Source: Planctomycetaceae bacterium (lineage in GTDB: Bacteria; Planctomycetota; Phycisphaerae; SM23-33). Taken from it: DNA of 61,997 bases. The DNA lies in the NCBI GenBank assembly GCA_039680605.1, contig JBDKTA010000059.1:1-61997 (forward strand). Direction: 5' to 3'. Shown in pieces: positions 6,411-14,205 of this stretch. Position numbers and translations under genes: made by a program. Numbering within the stretch: the first letter of the stretch is position 1; every line of letters begins with the position of its first letter. The notes under the pieces are model-generated. The model was not told where the DNA came from and made no database searches. It worked only from the letters and a program-made list of their open reading frames with translations.

Positions 6411-7361
6411 GTGAAGCATGCGGTGCGTCGTATCGTGTTGATGGTCGTGATCCTGGCGGTCGTGGCGGCCGCCGTGATCGGCATTTTGCATTGGCGCACG
6501 AAGGAACAGTCCAAAACCCGCCTGGTGCTGTATGGCAACGTCGACATCCGCCAGGTCGAGTTGGCCTTCAACGCCAACGAGCGCATCGAAAAGATTCACG
6601 TTGTCGAGGGCCAGCATGTCGAGGCGGGCGACCTGCTGGCCGAACTGACGACAAACCGCCTGGCGCCGGCCGCTGCTAACGCCGCTGCCCAGGTCGAGAG
6701 GCAGAAGTCGGACATCGTGGCCGCCCAGGCCGAAGCGCGTTACGCTGAACTGCAGTATGAACACACGCTCAGGGCCTCGAAAACGGGCGCGGCGACCCGG
6801 CAGGAAATGGACAGCGCCACCGCCGCTCGCAATGCCACCCAGGCGCGCCTGCAGTCCGCCCACTCCTCGCTTCGTGCCCTGGAGGCCAACCTTGTTCTCG
6901 TCCAGCAACAGCTTGCCGACGCCCGGCTGTACGCCCCCAGCCGCGGCGTCATCCGCAATCGCATTCTCGAGCCCGGCGACATGGCCTCGCCTGCCAAGCC
7001 CGTGCTGACCCTGGCGGTCACCGATCCGCTTTGGGTGCGGGCGTATGTCGACGAGAGCGACTTGGGCAAGATTCATCCCGGGATGAGCGCTGCCGTCACC
7101 ACCGATAGTTTTCCCGGCAAGACGTATGACGGCTGGGTGGGGTTCATTTCGCCCACGGCCGAGTTCACGCCCAAGCAGGTGCAGACCCCGGAGCTGCGCA
7201 CGGCGCTGGTGTACGAGGTGCGCGTGTACGTGCGCAATGCGTCGGGCCAGTTGCGGCTGGGCATGCCCGCCACCGTGACAATCCCGCTGCACCAGGCCGC
7301 GACCGCGCGACCGGCCGCCGCGTCGGCGCCGCTGGCGACTTCACCAGGGGCGGCGCCATGA
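6411..7361 (+). CDS. HlyD-type membrane fusion protein of an ABC exporter
   Basis: The 316-residue protein has an N-terminal membrane anchor (about residues 6-27, VLMVVILAVVAAAVIGILHW), a biotinyl-lipoyl-like hairpin (EKIHVVEGQHVEAGDLLAEL), a long alpha-helical coiled coil rich in Ala, Gln and Arg (about 85-170), the returning lipoyl half (ARLYAPSRGVIRNRILEPGDMA), and a beta-barrel domain. This matches YbhG/EmrA-type periplasmic adaptors. It starts at GTG 6411 with AAGGA upstream. It overlaps the ATPase gene by four bases (ATGA) and is the first gene of a four-gene operon equivalent to ybhG-F-S-R. The substrate is unknown; relatives export drugs or cations. Confidence 0.88.
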   Translation: MKHAVRRIVLMVVILAVVAAAVIGILHWRTKEQSKTRLVLYGNVDIRQVELAFNANERIEKIHVVEGQHVEAGDLLAELTTNRLAPAAANAAAQVERQKSDIVAAQAEARYAELQYEHTLRASKTGAATRQEMDSATAARNATQARLQSAHSSLRALEANLVLVQQQLADARLYAPSRGVIRNRILEPGDMASPAKPVLTLAVTDPLWVRAYVDESDLGKIHPGMSAAVTTDSFPGKTYDGWVGFISPTAEFTPKQVQTPELRTALVYEVRVYVRNASGQLRLGMPATVTIPLHQAATARPAAASAPLATSPGAAP

Positions 7362-9142
7362 CCGTCCCCGCACGTCCAGGACGGGCCGGCAGCGACGCAA
7401 CGCCGCCGGTCGTGCTGGAACTGCGGGACGTCTCCAAGAGCTTCCTCGCCGCCAAGCGCCGCGTGCAGGCGCTCGACCGGGTCAGCCTCACCGCCCGCCA
7501 GGGGCAGATCACCGGGCTCATCGGTCCCGACGCCGCCGGCAAGAGCACGCTCATTCGCCTCGCCGCGGGACTGCTGTCAGCCGACTCGGGCTCCGTTGCC
7601 GTGCTGGGTCTCGATGCTGCCGCGCAGTCCGCGCAGGTGCAGGCCGCCGTCGGCTACATGCCCCAGCGCTTCGGACTCTACGAAGACCTCAGCGTGCGGG
7701 AAAACCTCGACCTCTACGCCAGCCTGCAGGGTCTGCCGCACAATCGCCGGGAGGCACGCTTCGATGAACTGATGCCCATGACGGGTCTGGCGCCGTTCAT
7801 GTCGCGACTGGCCGGGCGGCTCTCGGGCGGGATGAAACAGAAACTGGGCTTGGCGTGTGCCCTCGTGCGGTCGCACCGCCTGCTGCTGCTGGACGAGCCC
7901 ACCGTCGGCGTCGACCCGCTGTCGCGGCGCGAACTGTGGCGCATCATCCACGAACTGGTGGACAGCCACGGCGCGTCGGTGCTGATCAGCACGTCGTACA
8001 TGGACGAGGCCGGGCGCTGCGACCAAGTCGTCACGCTGCACCAGGGGCGGGTGCTCGGCCAGGACCCGCCCGCAGCGTTCATCGACAAGGCCCAGGGCAG
8101 GACCTTCACGCTGGCGGCGCCGGGCATGCCGCGCCGTGCCACGCGGGAAAAGCTCATTGCGCACCCCGACGTGCTTGACGCGGTCGTCTACGGGCAGGAA
8201 ATCCGCCTGATCACGCGACAGGCGCAGGCGCCCGAGGCGGCGGCACTGGCGCCCGATCTGGTCGCGGCCAAAATCGTCCCCGCCTCGCCGCGGTTTGAGG
8301 ACGGCTTTGTGATCCTGCTGGCCGCCCAGGCGGACCATCCGGCCCATCGCCCGTCCAAAGAATCTGCGACACCCCGCGCGGCCGCCTCGACGGAGCATCC
8401 CGTCACGATCGAGGTGCGGGACCTGACCAAGCGGTTCGGCAACTTCGTCGCGGTCGATAACGTGTCTTTCGAGGTTGCCCGTGGTGAGATCTTCGGCCTG
8501 CTGGGCCCTAACGGCGCGGGCAAGAGCACGACCTTCCGCATGCTCTGCGGGCTGCTGCCCGCCAGCGGCGGGCACTTGAAGGTTGCCGGCGTGGACCTGC
8601 GCCACGCGGCGTCTGCCGCGCGGGCGCGCATCGGCTACATGTCGCAGAAGTTCTCGCTCTACGGCGACCTGACGGTGCGCGAGAACCTCAACTTCTTCAG
8701 TGCCGCGTACGGCCTCACCGGTCGCGATCGCACCGAGCAGATCCAGCGGCGGCTGGAACAGTTCGAGCTGGACGAGCAGGCCGATCAGACCAGCGCCCTG
8801 CTGCCGCTGGGGTACAAGCAGCGCCTGGCGATGGCCTGCGCCTTGGTACACCAGCCCCAGACGATCTTCCTGGACGAGCCGACCTCCGGCGTCGACCCGC
8901 TGGCGCGGCGGGTGTTCTGGAATCAGATCGCCGCCCTGGCTGAAAGCGGCGTGACCGTGATGGTCACCACGCACTTCATGGCCGAAGCGGAATACTGCGA
9001 CCGCCTGGCGATCATGGACAGCGGCAGGATTCTCGCCCTGGGAGCCCCCGAAGAGATCCGCCGCCGGGCCGGCGCCGATGCGACATTCGAGGATGCTTTC
9101 ATCCACCTGATCGAATCGCAGCGGCAGGAGGACGCTCGATGA
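7358..9142 (+). CDS. ABC exporter ATPase with two fused nucleotide-binding domains (YbhF type)
   Basis: Two ATPase domains are joined in 594 residues. Domain 1 (about 18-240) has Walker A GPDAAGKST (Lys62), signature LSGGM (155-159) and Walker B LLLLDEP (Asp179, Glu180). Domain 2 (about 345-585) has Walker A GPNGAGKST (Lys389) and Walker B TIFLDEP (Asp506, Glu507), but its signature is LPLGYKQ instead of LSGGQ. Relatives of YbhF often have this altered second signature. The last residues overlap the next gene by four bases with GGAGG as ribosome binding site. It powers the two permeases encoded downstream. Confidence 0.93.
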   Translation: MTVPARPGRAGSDATPPVVLELRDVSKSFLAAKRRVQALDRVSLTARQGQITGLIGPDAAGKSTLIRLAAGLLSADSGSVAVLGLDAAAQSAQVQAAVGYMPQRFGLYEDLSVRENLDLYASLQGLPHNRREARFDELMPMTGLAPFMSRLAGRLSGGMKQKLGLACALVRSHRLLLLDEPTVGVDPLSRRELWRIIHELVDSHGASVLISTSYMDEAGRCDQVVTLHQGRVLGQDPPAAFIDKAQGRTFTLAAPGMPRRATREKLIAHPDVLDAVVYGQEIRLITRQAQAPEAAALAPDLVAAKIVPASPRFEDGFVILLAAQADHPAHRPSKESATPRAAASTEHPVTIEVRDLTKRFGNFVAVDNVSFEVARGEIFGLLGPNGAGKSTTFRMLCGLLPASGGHLKVAGVDLRHAASAARARIGYMSQKFSLYGDLTVRENLNFFSAAYGLTGRDRTEQIQRRLEQFELDEQADQTSALLPLGYKQRLAMACALVHQPQTIFLDEPTSGVDPLARRVFWNQIAALAESGVTVMVTTHFMAEAEYCDRLAIMDSGRILALGAPEEIRRRAGADATFEDAFIHLIESQRQEDAR

Positions 9143-10299
9143 ACCGGCCAGACGCCACCGCAGGCGAGGCCCAGACGCGCTGGCCCCAACTCATGCGCCT
9201 GGGCGGGTTGATGCACAAGGAGTTCCTGCAGATTCTGCGGGACCCCAGCAGCATTGCCATCGCCTTTCTCATGCCCGTGGTGCTGCTGGTGATTTTCGGC
9301 TACGGCGTGTCGCTCGACGCCAAGGGCATCCCCGTCGCCCTGGTGATCGAGCAGCCCGGGGCCGACGCGTCGTCGCTGGCCGGGGCCTTGAGCAACTCCG
9401 AGTATTTCCGCACCACGACCTTTCGCACCCTCATGGACGCCCGCCAGGCGATGATCGACGGGCAGGCCGACGCCATCGTTCATCTGCGCAGCGACTTTGC
9501 CCGCCAACTGCGCCGCCCCGACGGAGCGCCCATCCAGATCATCCTCAACGGCGTTGACGCCAACCGCGCCCGCGTCGTCTCGGGATACCTCGCCGGCGCC
9601 TGGCAGACTTGGCTCGCCGCCCGGGTGGCGGCCTCGGGCGCCACCCTCCCGGCGGCGGTGGTCGTCGAGGAGCGGGTCTGGTTCAACAGCGAACTGCGCA
9701 GCCGCGACTTCCTGGTCCCGGGCCTGGTGGCCATCATCATGACGCTCATCGGCTCGCTGCTGACGGCGATGGTCGTCGCCCGCGAGTGGGAGCGGGGCAC
9801 GATGGAGGCCCTGCTCGTCACGCCCGTGTACATCCGCGAGATCCTGCTGGGCAAGCTCGTGCCGTACTTCGGGCTGGGCATGGGCGGCATGGCCGTGACG
9901 GTGGGCGTCGGGGTGCTGCTGCTGGGCGTGCCGCTGCGCGGCTCGCTGGTCGTGCTGGCCGCAGTCGCCTCGGTCTTTCTACTGGTGGCCCTGGGCGTGG
10001 GGTTGCTGATTTCGGCGGCGACGAAGAATCAGTTCGTCGCCGGGCAGATCGCCATCCTGACGTCCTTTCTTCCGGCCTTCATGCTGTCGGGATTCATCTT
10101 CAACATCGCTTCGGCCCCGCTGCCGATCCAGTGGCTGACGCGCGTCGTCGCGGCGCGCTATTTCGTCTCGATCCTGCACACGGTGTTCATGGCCGGCGAC
10201 ATCTGGGCGATCATCGTGCCCAACGTGCTGGTGCTGGCGGCGATGGCGGCGGTCTTCCTGACCCTGGCGCGGCTCAAGTCGCGAAAGCACCTGGAGTAG
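9139..10299 (+). CDS. ABC-2 type permease (YbhS-like)
   Basis: The 386-residue protein follows the ABC-2 layout: a short cytoplasmic start (HKEFLQILRDPSSIAIAFLMPV), a first membrane helix near residues 35-55, a large periplasmic domain (about 60-185), then five helices from about residue 190. The motif VAREWERGTMEALLVTPV is the typical coupling region of drug and polysaccharide exporters. GGAGGA precedes its ATG, which overlaps the ATPase stop. It probably forms a heterodimer with the next gene product. Confidence 0.9.
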   Translation: MNRPDATAGEAQTRWPQLMRLGGLMHKEFLQILRDPSSIAIAFLMPVVLLVIFGYGVSLDAKGIPVALVIEQPGADASSLAGALSNSEYFRTTTFRTLMDARQAMIDGQADAIVHLRSDFARQLRRPDGAPIQIILNGVDANRARVVSGYLAGAWQTWLAARVAASGATLPAAVVVEERVWFNSELRSRDFLVPGLVAIIMTLIGSLLTAMVVAREWERGTMEALLVTPVYIREILLGKLVPYFGLGMGGMAVTVGVGVLLLGVPLRGSLVVLAAVASVFLLVALGVGLLISAATKNQFVAGQIAILTSFLPAFMLSGFIFNIASAPLPIQWLTRVVAARYFVSILHTVFMAGDIWAIIVPNVLVLAAMAAVFLTLARLKSRKHLE

Positions 10300-10305
10300 C
10301 CGCTC

Positions 10306-11415
10306 ATGTGGAACCGCATTCTGGCGCTGATCGTCAAGGAGTTCCTGGCCGTCCTGAAGGACCCCAAGAGCCGCGTGTCGATCATCGCCCCGCCGTTGAT
10401 CCAGATGTTTGTCTTCAGCTACGCCGCCACATTCGACATCAAGAACGTGCCCTATGCCGTTTATAACGAGGACGGCGGCGCCGCCTCGCGCGAGCTGCTG
10501 GCGGGGTTTTCCGGCTCGCCCGCCTTTGAGCAAAAGTACATCATCGAGCGCCAGGGGCAGATCGCCGACCTTGTGGACCGCCAGGAGGTCCTGATGGTCG
10601 TCCACGTTGACCGCCAGTTCAGCCGCGACCTGCTCAGCGGCAACCCCGCCAGACTGCAGATCATCGTCGACGGGCGAAACTCCAACACCGCCCAGGTCGC
10701 CTTCACCTATGTGCAGGAGATCGTCTCGACTTTCAACGAACACTGGGCCGCCCGCCATGGCGCCACGCAGCCGCCCGCGCGGCTCGAGATCCGCGCCTGG
10801 TACAACCCCAACCTCGTCAGCCGATGGTTCATCGTCCCCGGGCTCGTCGGCGTGGTGCTGCAGGTGGCCACGCTGCTGGTGACGTCGCTGTCGGTCGCCC
10901 GAGAGCGCGAGCAGGGGACCTTCGACCAGCTCCTGGTCACACCGCTGCGCCCGGTCGAAATCCTCATCGGCAAGGCCGCGCCTGGGTTCGTCATTGGTCT
11001 TGCCGACGCGACCATTATCGCTTTGCTGGCGCACTTCTGGTTCGGCGTTCCGATGACCGGAAGCGTGCTGGCGCTGTATCTGGGAATGGTGCTCTTCCTG
11101 TTCTCGGCGGTGGGGGTGGGGCTGATGATCTCGTCGCTGGCAGCCACCATGCAGCAGGCGCTGCTGGGGACATTCCTGTTTCTGCTGCCCTCGATCCTGC
11201 TGTCGGGCTTCGCCACGCCTATCGAGAACATGCCCCCCGTCCTGCAGGAGATCACGCGGATCATTCCGTTGCGGTACTTCATGGTGATCCTGCGAGGCGT
11301 CTACCTCGAAGGCGGCGACGTGAGCATGTATCTCAACCAGTTCTGGCCGATGGCCGTCATCGGCGTCCTGTGCCTGGCCATCGCCGGATGGCTCTTCCGC
11401 CACCGCACGACGTAG
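10306..11415 (+). CDS. ABC-2 type permease (YbhR-like)
   Basis: A second ABC-2 permease of 369 residues with the same layout: VKEFLAVLKDPKSRVSIIAP, one helix, a periplasmic domain (about 50-175) and five C-terminal helices. The coupling motif is VAREREQGTFDQLLVTPL. It starts six bases after its neighbour's stop and closes the operon. With the fusion protein and fused ATPase it would make a complete exporter, perhaps joined to a TolC-like outer membrane channel encoded elsewhere. Confidence 0.9.
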   Translation: MWNRILALIVKEFLAVLKDPKSRVSIIAPPLIQMFVFSYAATFDIKNVPYAVYNEDGGAASRELLAGFSGSPAFEQKYIIERQGQIADLVDRQEVLMVVHVDRQFSRDLLSGNPARLQIIVDGRNSNTAQVAFTYVQEIVSTFNEHWAARHGATQPPARLEIRAWYNPNLVSRWFIVPGLVGVVLQVATLLVTSLSVAREREQGTFDQLLVTPLRPVEILIGKAAPGFVIGLADATIIALLAHFWFGVPMTGSVLALYLGMVLFLFSAVGVGLMISSLAATMQQALLGTFLFLLPSILLSGFATPIENMPPVLQEITRIIPLRYFMVILRGVYLEGGDVSMYLNQFWPMAVIGVLCLAIAGWLFRHRTT

Positions 11416-11429
11416 GCGAGCAAGCATAG

Positions 11430-11580
11430 CTATGGCGGACCAATTCATCCTTCCATTCATCCGCCTTCGCTCTGCGAGCTACGGCGGACAAGTCCATCCA
11501 TCCATCCATCCATTCACCCCTCCATCAATCCATTGATCCCTCCATCCCTTTTTCATTCTTTCTCCCTTCCATTCTTCCTT
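11430..11580. repeat. Family G low-complexity stretch (CCATCCATTC type)
   Basis: A pyrimidine-rich run of CCATCCAT, CATTCATC and CCTTCCATT words, partly tandem, lies between the exporter operon and the GH116 genes. It includes GGCGGACCAATTCATCC with later GGCGGACAAGTCCATCC as an imperfect direct repeat. Opposite-strand versions occur at about 2986-3040, 37574-37640 and 60715-60758. Confidence 0.7.
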
Positions 11581-11628
11581 CCGCCGTGCTTTCGGCGCAT
11601 AATGCCCGCACCTTTTTGAGGAACGACC

Positions 11629-14127
11629 ATGGGTGCAGCGAAATGGCCGGTGTTGACGGCGTACGATCAGGATCATCTCGCCCACGCGGCGATGCCGCTG
11701 GGCGGTATCGGCACCGGGACGGTTTCGCTGGGCGGGCGGGGCGACCTGCGCGACTGGGAAATCGTCAACCGCCCGGCCAAGGGGTTCACCCCGCGCGACT
11801 GCTTCTTTGTCCTGCGAACCGAAAGTGGCGGCAAGACCGACCTGCGGGCACTCGAGGGTTTGATCGAGCCGGAGTTCTACGAAGGCCGCGACGGCTGCCG
11901 TGCCGCTAACCACGGCCTGCCGCGATTCCGCAAAGCCTCCTTCGCCTGCGCGTATCCGCTGGGGCAGGTGACGTTGTCCGACCCGGCCGTGCCGCTCAAG
12001 GTGCGCCTCGAAGCGTTCAACCCGCTCGTGCCCGCCGACGCTGACGCCAGCGGCATTCCCGCGGCCGTGCTGCGATTCGTGCTGACCAATCCTACCGGCA
12101 AGGCCGTCAAGGCGACCGTCGCCGCCAGCCTCCTCAACTTCATCGGCGCCGATGGGCGTAACGGCACGATCGGCTGGGCGGACATCCCGCACGTGACGGC
12201 CGCGTGCAAACAGAACCGCAATCGCTTCCGCACCGGCGGTGGGGTGCAGGGGCTGTACATGGACAGCCGCGGCGTCGAGGCCTCGTCCGAGCAGTGGGGC
12301 ACGATGGCCCTGGCGACCACAGCTTCGGCCGGCGTGAGCTACACGCTGGGGCGGCAGGGGCTCAATGACTTCTGGACGGACCTGCGCGATGACGGCAGAC
12401 TGACCAACCAGCCCAGCCGCGGCGATACGCCCATCGGCGCCTTGGCCGTTTCGCTGACCGTTCCTCCTGGCAGCGAGAAGGGCGTCACGTTCCTGCTGAC
12501 ATGGCGGTACCCGAACCGCATGGGCTGGGGCATCGGCAATAACGACGGGGGCAATGTCGGCAACTACTACGCCGTGCAATATAAGGATGCGTGGGACGCT
12601 GCCGTGAAGACGGCCGCGGCCTTGCCGGATCTGGAGCGGCGGACGGTCGACTTCGTAACGGCCTTGTGCAATACGCCTGTGCCGCCCGAGGTGAAGGAAG
12701 CGGCGCTATACAACATCAGCACGCTTCGCACGCAGACGAGCATGCGCACGCCGGACGGGCGGCTGTTCGGCTGGGAGGGCTGCTGCGACCGCGTGGGCTG
12801 CTGTCAGGGCTCGTGTACGCACGTGTGGAACTACGAGCACGTCACGGGGTTCCTGTTCGGCGATTTGGCCTGGACGATGCGCGAGGTCGAGTTCGTCCAC
12901 ATGACGCGCGACGACGGGTTCATGAACTTCCGCACGCCGCTGCCGCTGACGTTCCCGGTGCAGTGGGGCGTGGCTGCCGCCGACGGGCAGATGGGCGCCC
13001 TGATGCGCCTCTACCGCGACTGGCAGCTTTCCGGCGACGACTCGCGCCTGAAGGAACTCTGGCCCAAGGCCCGCAAGGCGCTGGAGTTCGCCTGGCAGGA
13101 AAAGGGCTGGGACCCGAACAAGGACGGCGTGATGGAAGGCGCGCAGCACCACACGCTGGACATCGAGTACTTCGGGCCAAACCCGCTGACCGGCGTGTGG
13201 TACCTCGGCGCCCTGCGGGCGTGCGAGGAAATAGCCCGCTATCTCGGCGAGGCCGACTTCGCCGCCTCGTGCGCCGACCTGTTCGCCCGCGGCAGTAGCT
13301 GGCTGGACAAGAACCTCTTTAACGGCGAGTACTACGAGCACAAGGTCGTCCCGCCCGGGCGGCTGGAGAACACGATCCCGGGTCTGATCTGGAACCGCAA
13401 GCGCACGGACCTGCGCAACCCCGGCGGCCAACTCGGCAAGGGCTGCCTGTGCGACCAGCTCGTCGGCCAGTACACCGCCCACGTGTGCGGCCTGGGATAC
13501 CTGCTCAACAAGGCCAACGTTCGCAAGACGTACGCCAGCCTGATGAAGCACAACTTCCGTGAGGACTTCTTCGAGCATCTCAACGTCTCGCGCGGGTTCG
13601 CCCTCAACGGCGACAAGGGCCTGTTGATGTGTACCTATCCGCGCGGCGAACAACCGAAAGACTTCAGCGGATGCTACACCGAATGCATGACCGGCTTCGA
13701 GTATTCCGCCGCCATCGGCATGCTGCAGGAAGGGCTCACCGCACAGGGTCTCAAGTGCATCAAGGCGATCCGCGACCGCTACGACGGCCGCACGCGCAGC
13801 CCGTTTAACGAGGCCGAGTGCGGCCACCACTACGCCCGGGCGATGGCCGCCTGGGCGGCGCTGACGACGCTGACGGGCTTTGCCTACTCGGGCGTGACGG
13901 GCACGATGACCTTCGGCGCGATCGAGGGTACGAGCCTCTGGTCCAACGGTTATGCCTGGGGCACATGCACCCAGAAACGGTCCGGCAAGGGCGTGAAAGT
14001 CGAGTTGAAAGTGCTGGGGGGAACGCTGAAGCTCAAGACGCTGAAGATCACAGGCATGGGCGAGTTTGCGCGACGCGAGTCGCGCGACCTTCAAAGCGGC
14101 CAGACATATGGAGTGCGGCAGCCATAG
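11629..14127 (+). CDS. GH116 family beta-glycosidase (GBA2/glucosylceramidase-like), paralogue 1
   Basis: The 832-residue protein has the GH116 N-terminal beta-sandwich domain (MPLGGIGTGTVSLGGRGDLR at about 22-41) and an (alpha/alpha)6 catalytic domain. By alignment from memory with GBA2 and TxGH116, the nucleophile is probably Glu403 in THVWNYE and the acid Asp511 in HHTLD; these positions should be checked. GH116 enzymes cleave beta-glucosides, beta-xylosides or glucosylceramide. There is no signal peptide, so it is probably cytoplasmic and acts on imported oligomers or glycosides. The start has GAGGAACGACC upstream. The last codons (YGVRQP) and stop codon come from a family A repeat. It is followed by a close paralogue. 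Confidence 0.88.
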   Translation: MGAAKWPVLTAYDQDHLAHAAMPLGGIGTGTVSLGGRGDLRDWEIVNRPAKGFTPRDCFFVLRTESGGKTDLRALEGLIEPEFYEGRDGCRAANHGLPRFRKASFACAYPLGQVTLSDPAVPLKVRLEAFNPLVPADADASGIPAAVLRFVLTNPTGKAVKATVAASLLNFIGADGRNGTIGWADIPHVTAACKQNRNRFRTGGGVQGLYMDSRGVEASSEQWGTMALATTASAGVSYTLGRQGLNDFWTDLRDDGRLTNQPSRGDTPIGALAVSLTVPPGSEKGVTFLLTWRYPNRMGWGIGNNDGGNVGNYYAVQYKDAWDAAVKTAAALPDLERRTVDFVTALCNTPVPPEVKEAALYNISTLRTQTSMRTPDGRLFGWEGCCDRVGCCQGSCTHVWNYEHVTGFLFGDLAWTMREVEFVHMTRDDGFMNFRTPLPLTFPVQWGVAAADGQMGALMRLYRDWQLSGDDSRLKELWPKARKALEFAWQEKGWDPNKDGVMEGAQHHTLDIEYFGPNPLTGVWYLGALRACEEIARYLGEADFAASCADLFARGSSWLDKNLFNGEYYEHKVVPPGRLENTIPGLIWNRKRTDLRNPGGQLGKGCLCDQLVGQYTAHVCGLGYLLNKANVRKTYASLMKHNFREDFFEHLNVSRGFALNGDKGLLMCTYPRGEQPKDFSGCYTECMTGFEYSAAIGMLQEGLTAQGLKCIKAIRDRYDGRTRSPFNEAECGHHYARAMAAWAALTTLTGFAYSGVTGTMTFGAIEGTSLWSNGYAWGTCTQKRSGKGVKVELKVLGGTLKLKTLKITGMGEFARRESRDLQSGQTYGVRQP

Positions 14128-14193
14128 CTGCCGCTTTAGTAGTTGTTGAGTTTAGAAAAACTTCCAAAGCGGCAGCTAAGGCTGCCGCACTCC
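14110..14193. repeat. Family A repeat, copy 2, carrying the stop codon of GH116 paralogue 1
   Basis: Two hairpins in inverted orientation: GCGGCAGC-CATA-GCTGCCGC on the left and GCGGCAGC-TAAG-GCTGCCGC on the right, with outer ends GGAGTGC and GCACTCC. The stop codon (14125-14127) lies in the left hairpin, and the ribosome binding site of the next gene begins six bases after the right end. Confidence 0.9.
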
Positions 14194-14205
14194 AAAAGGA
14201 GCAAC

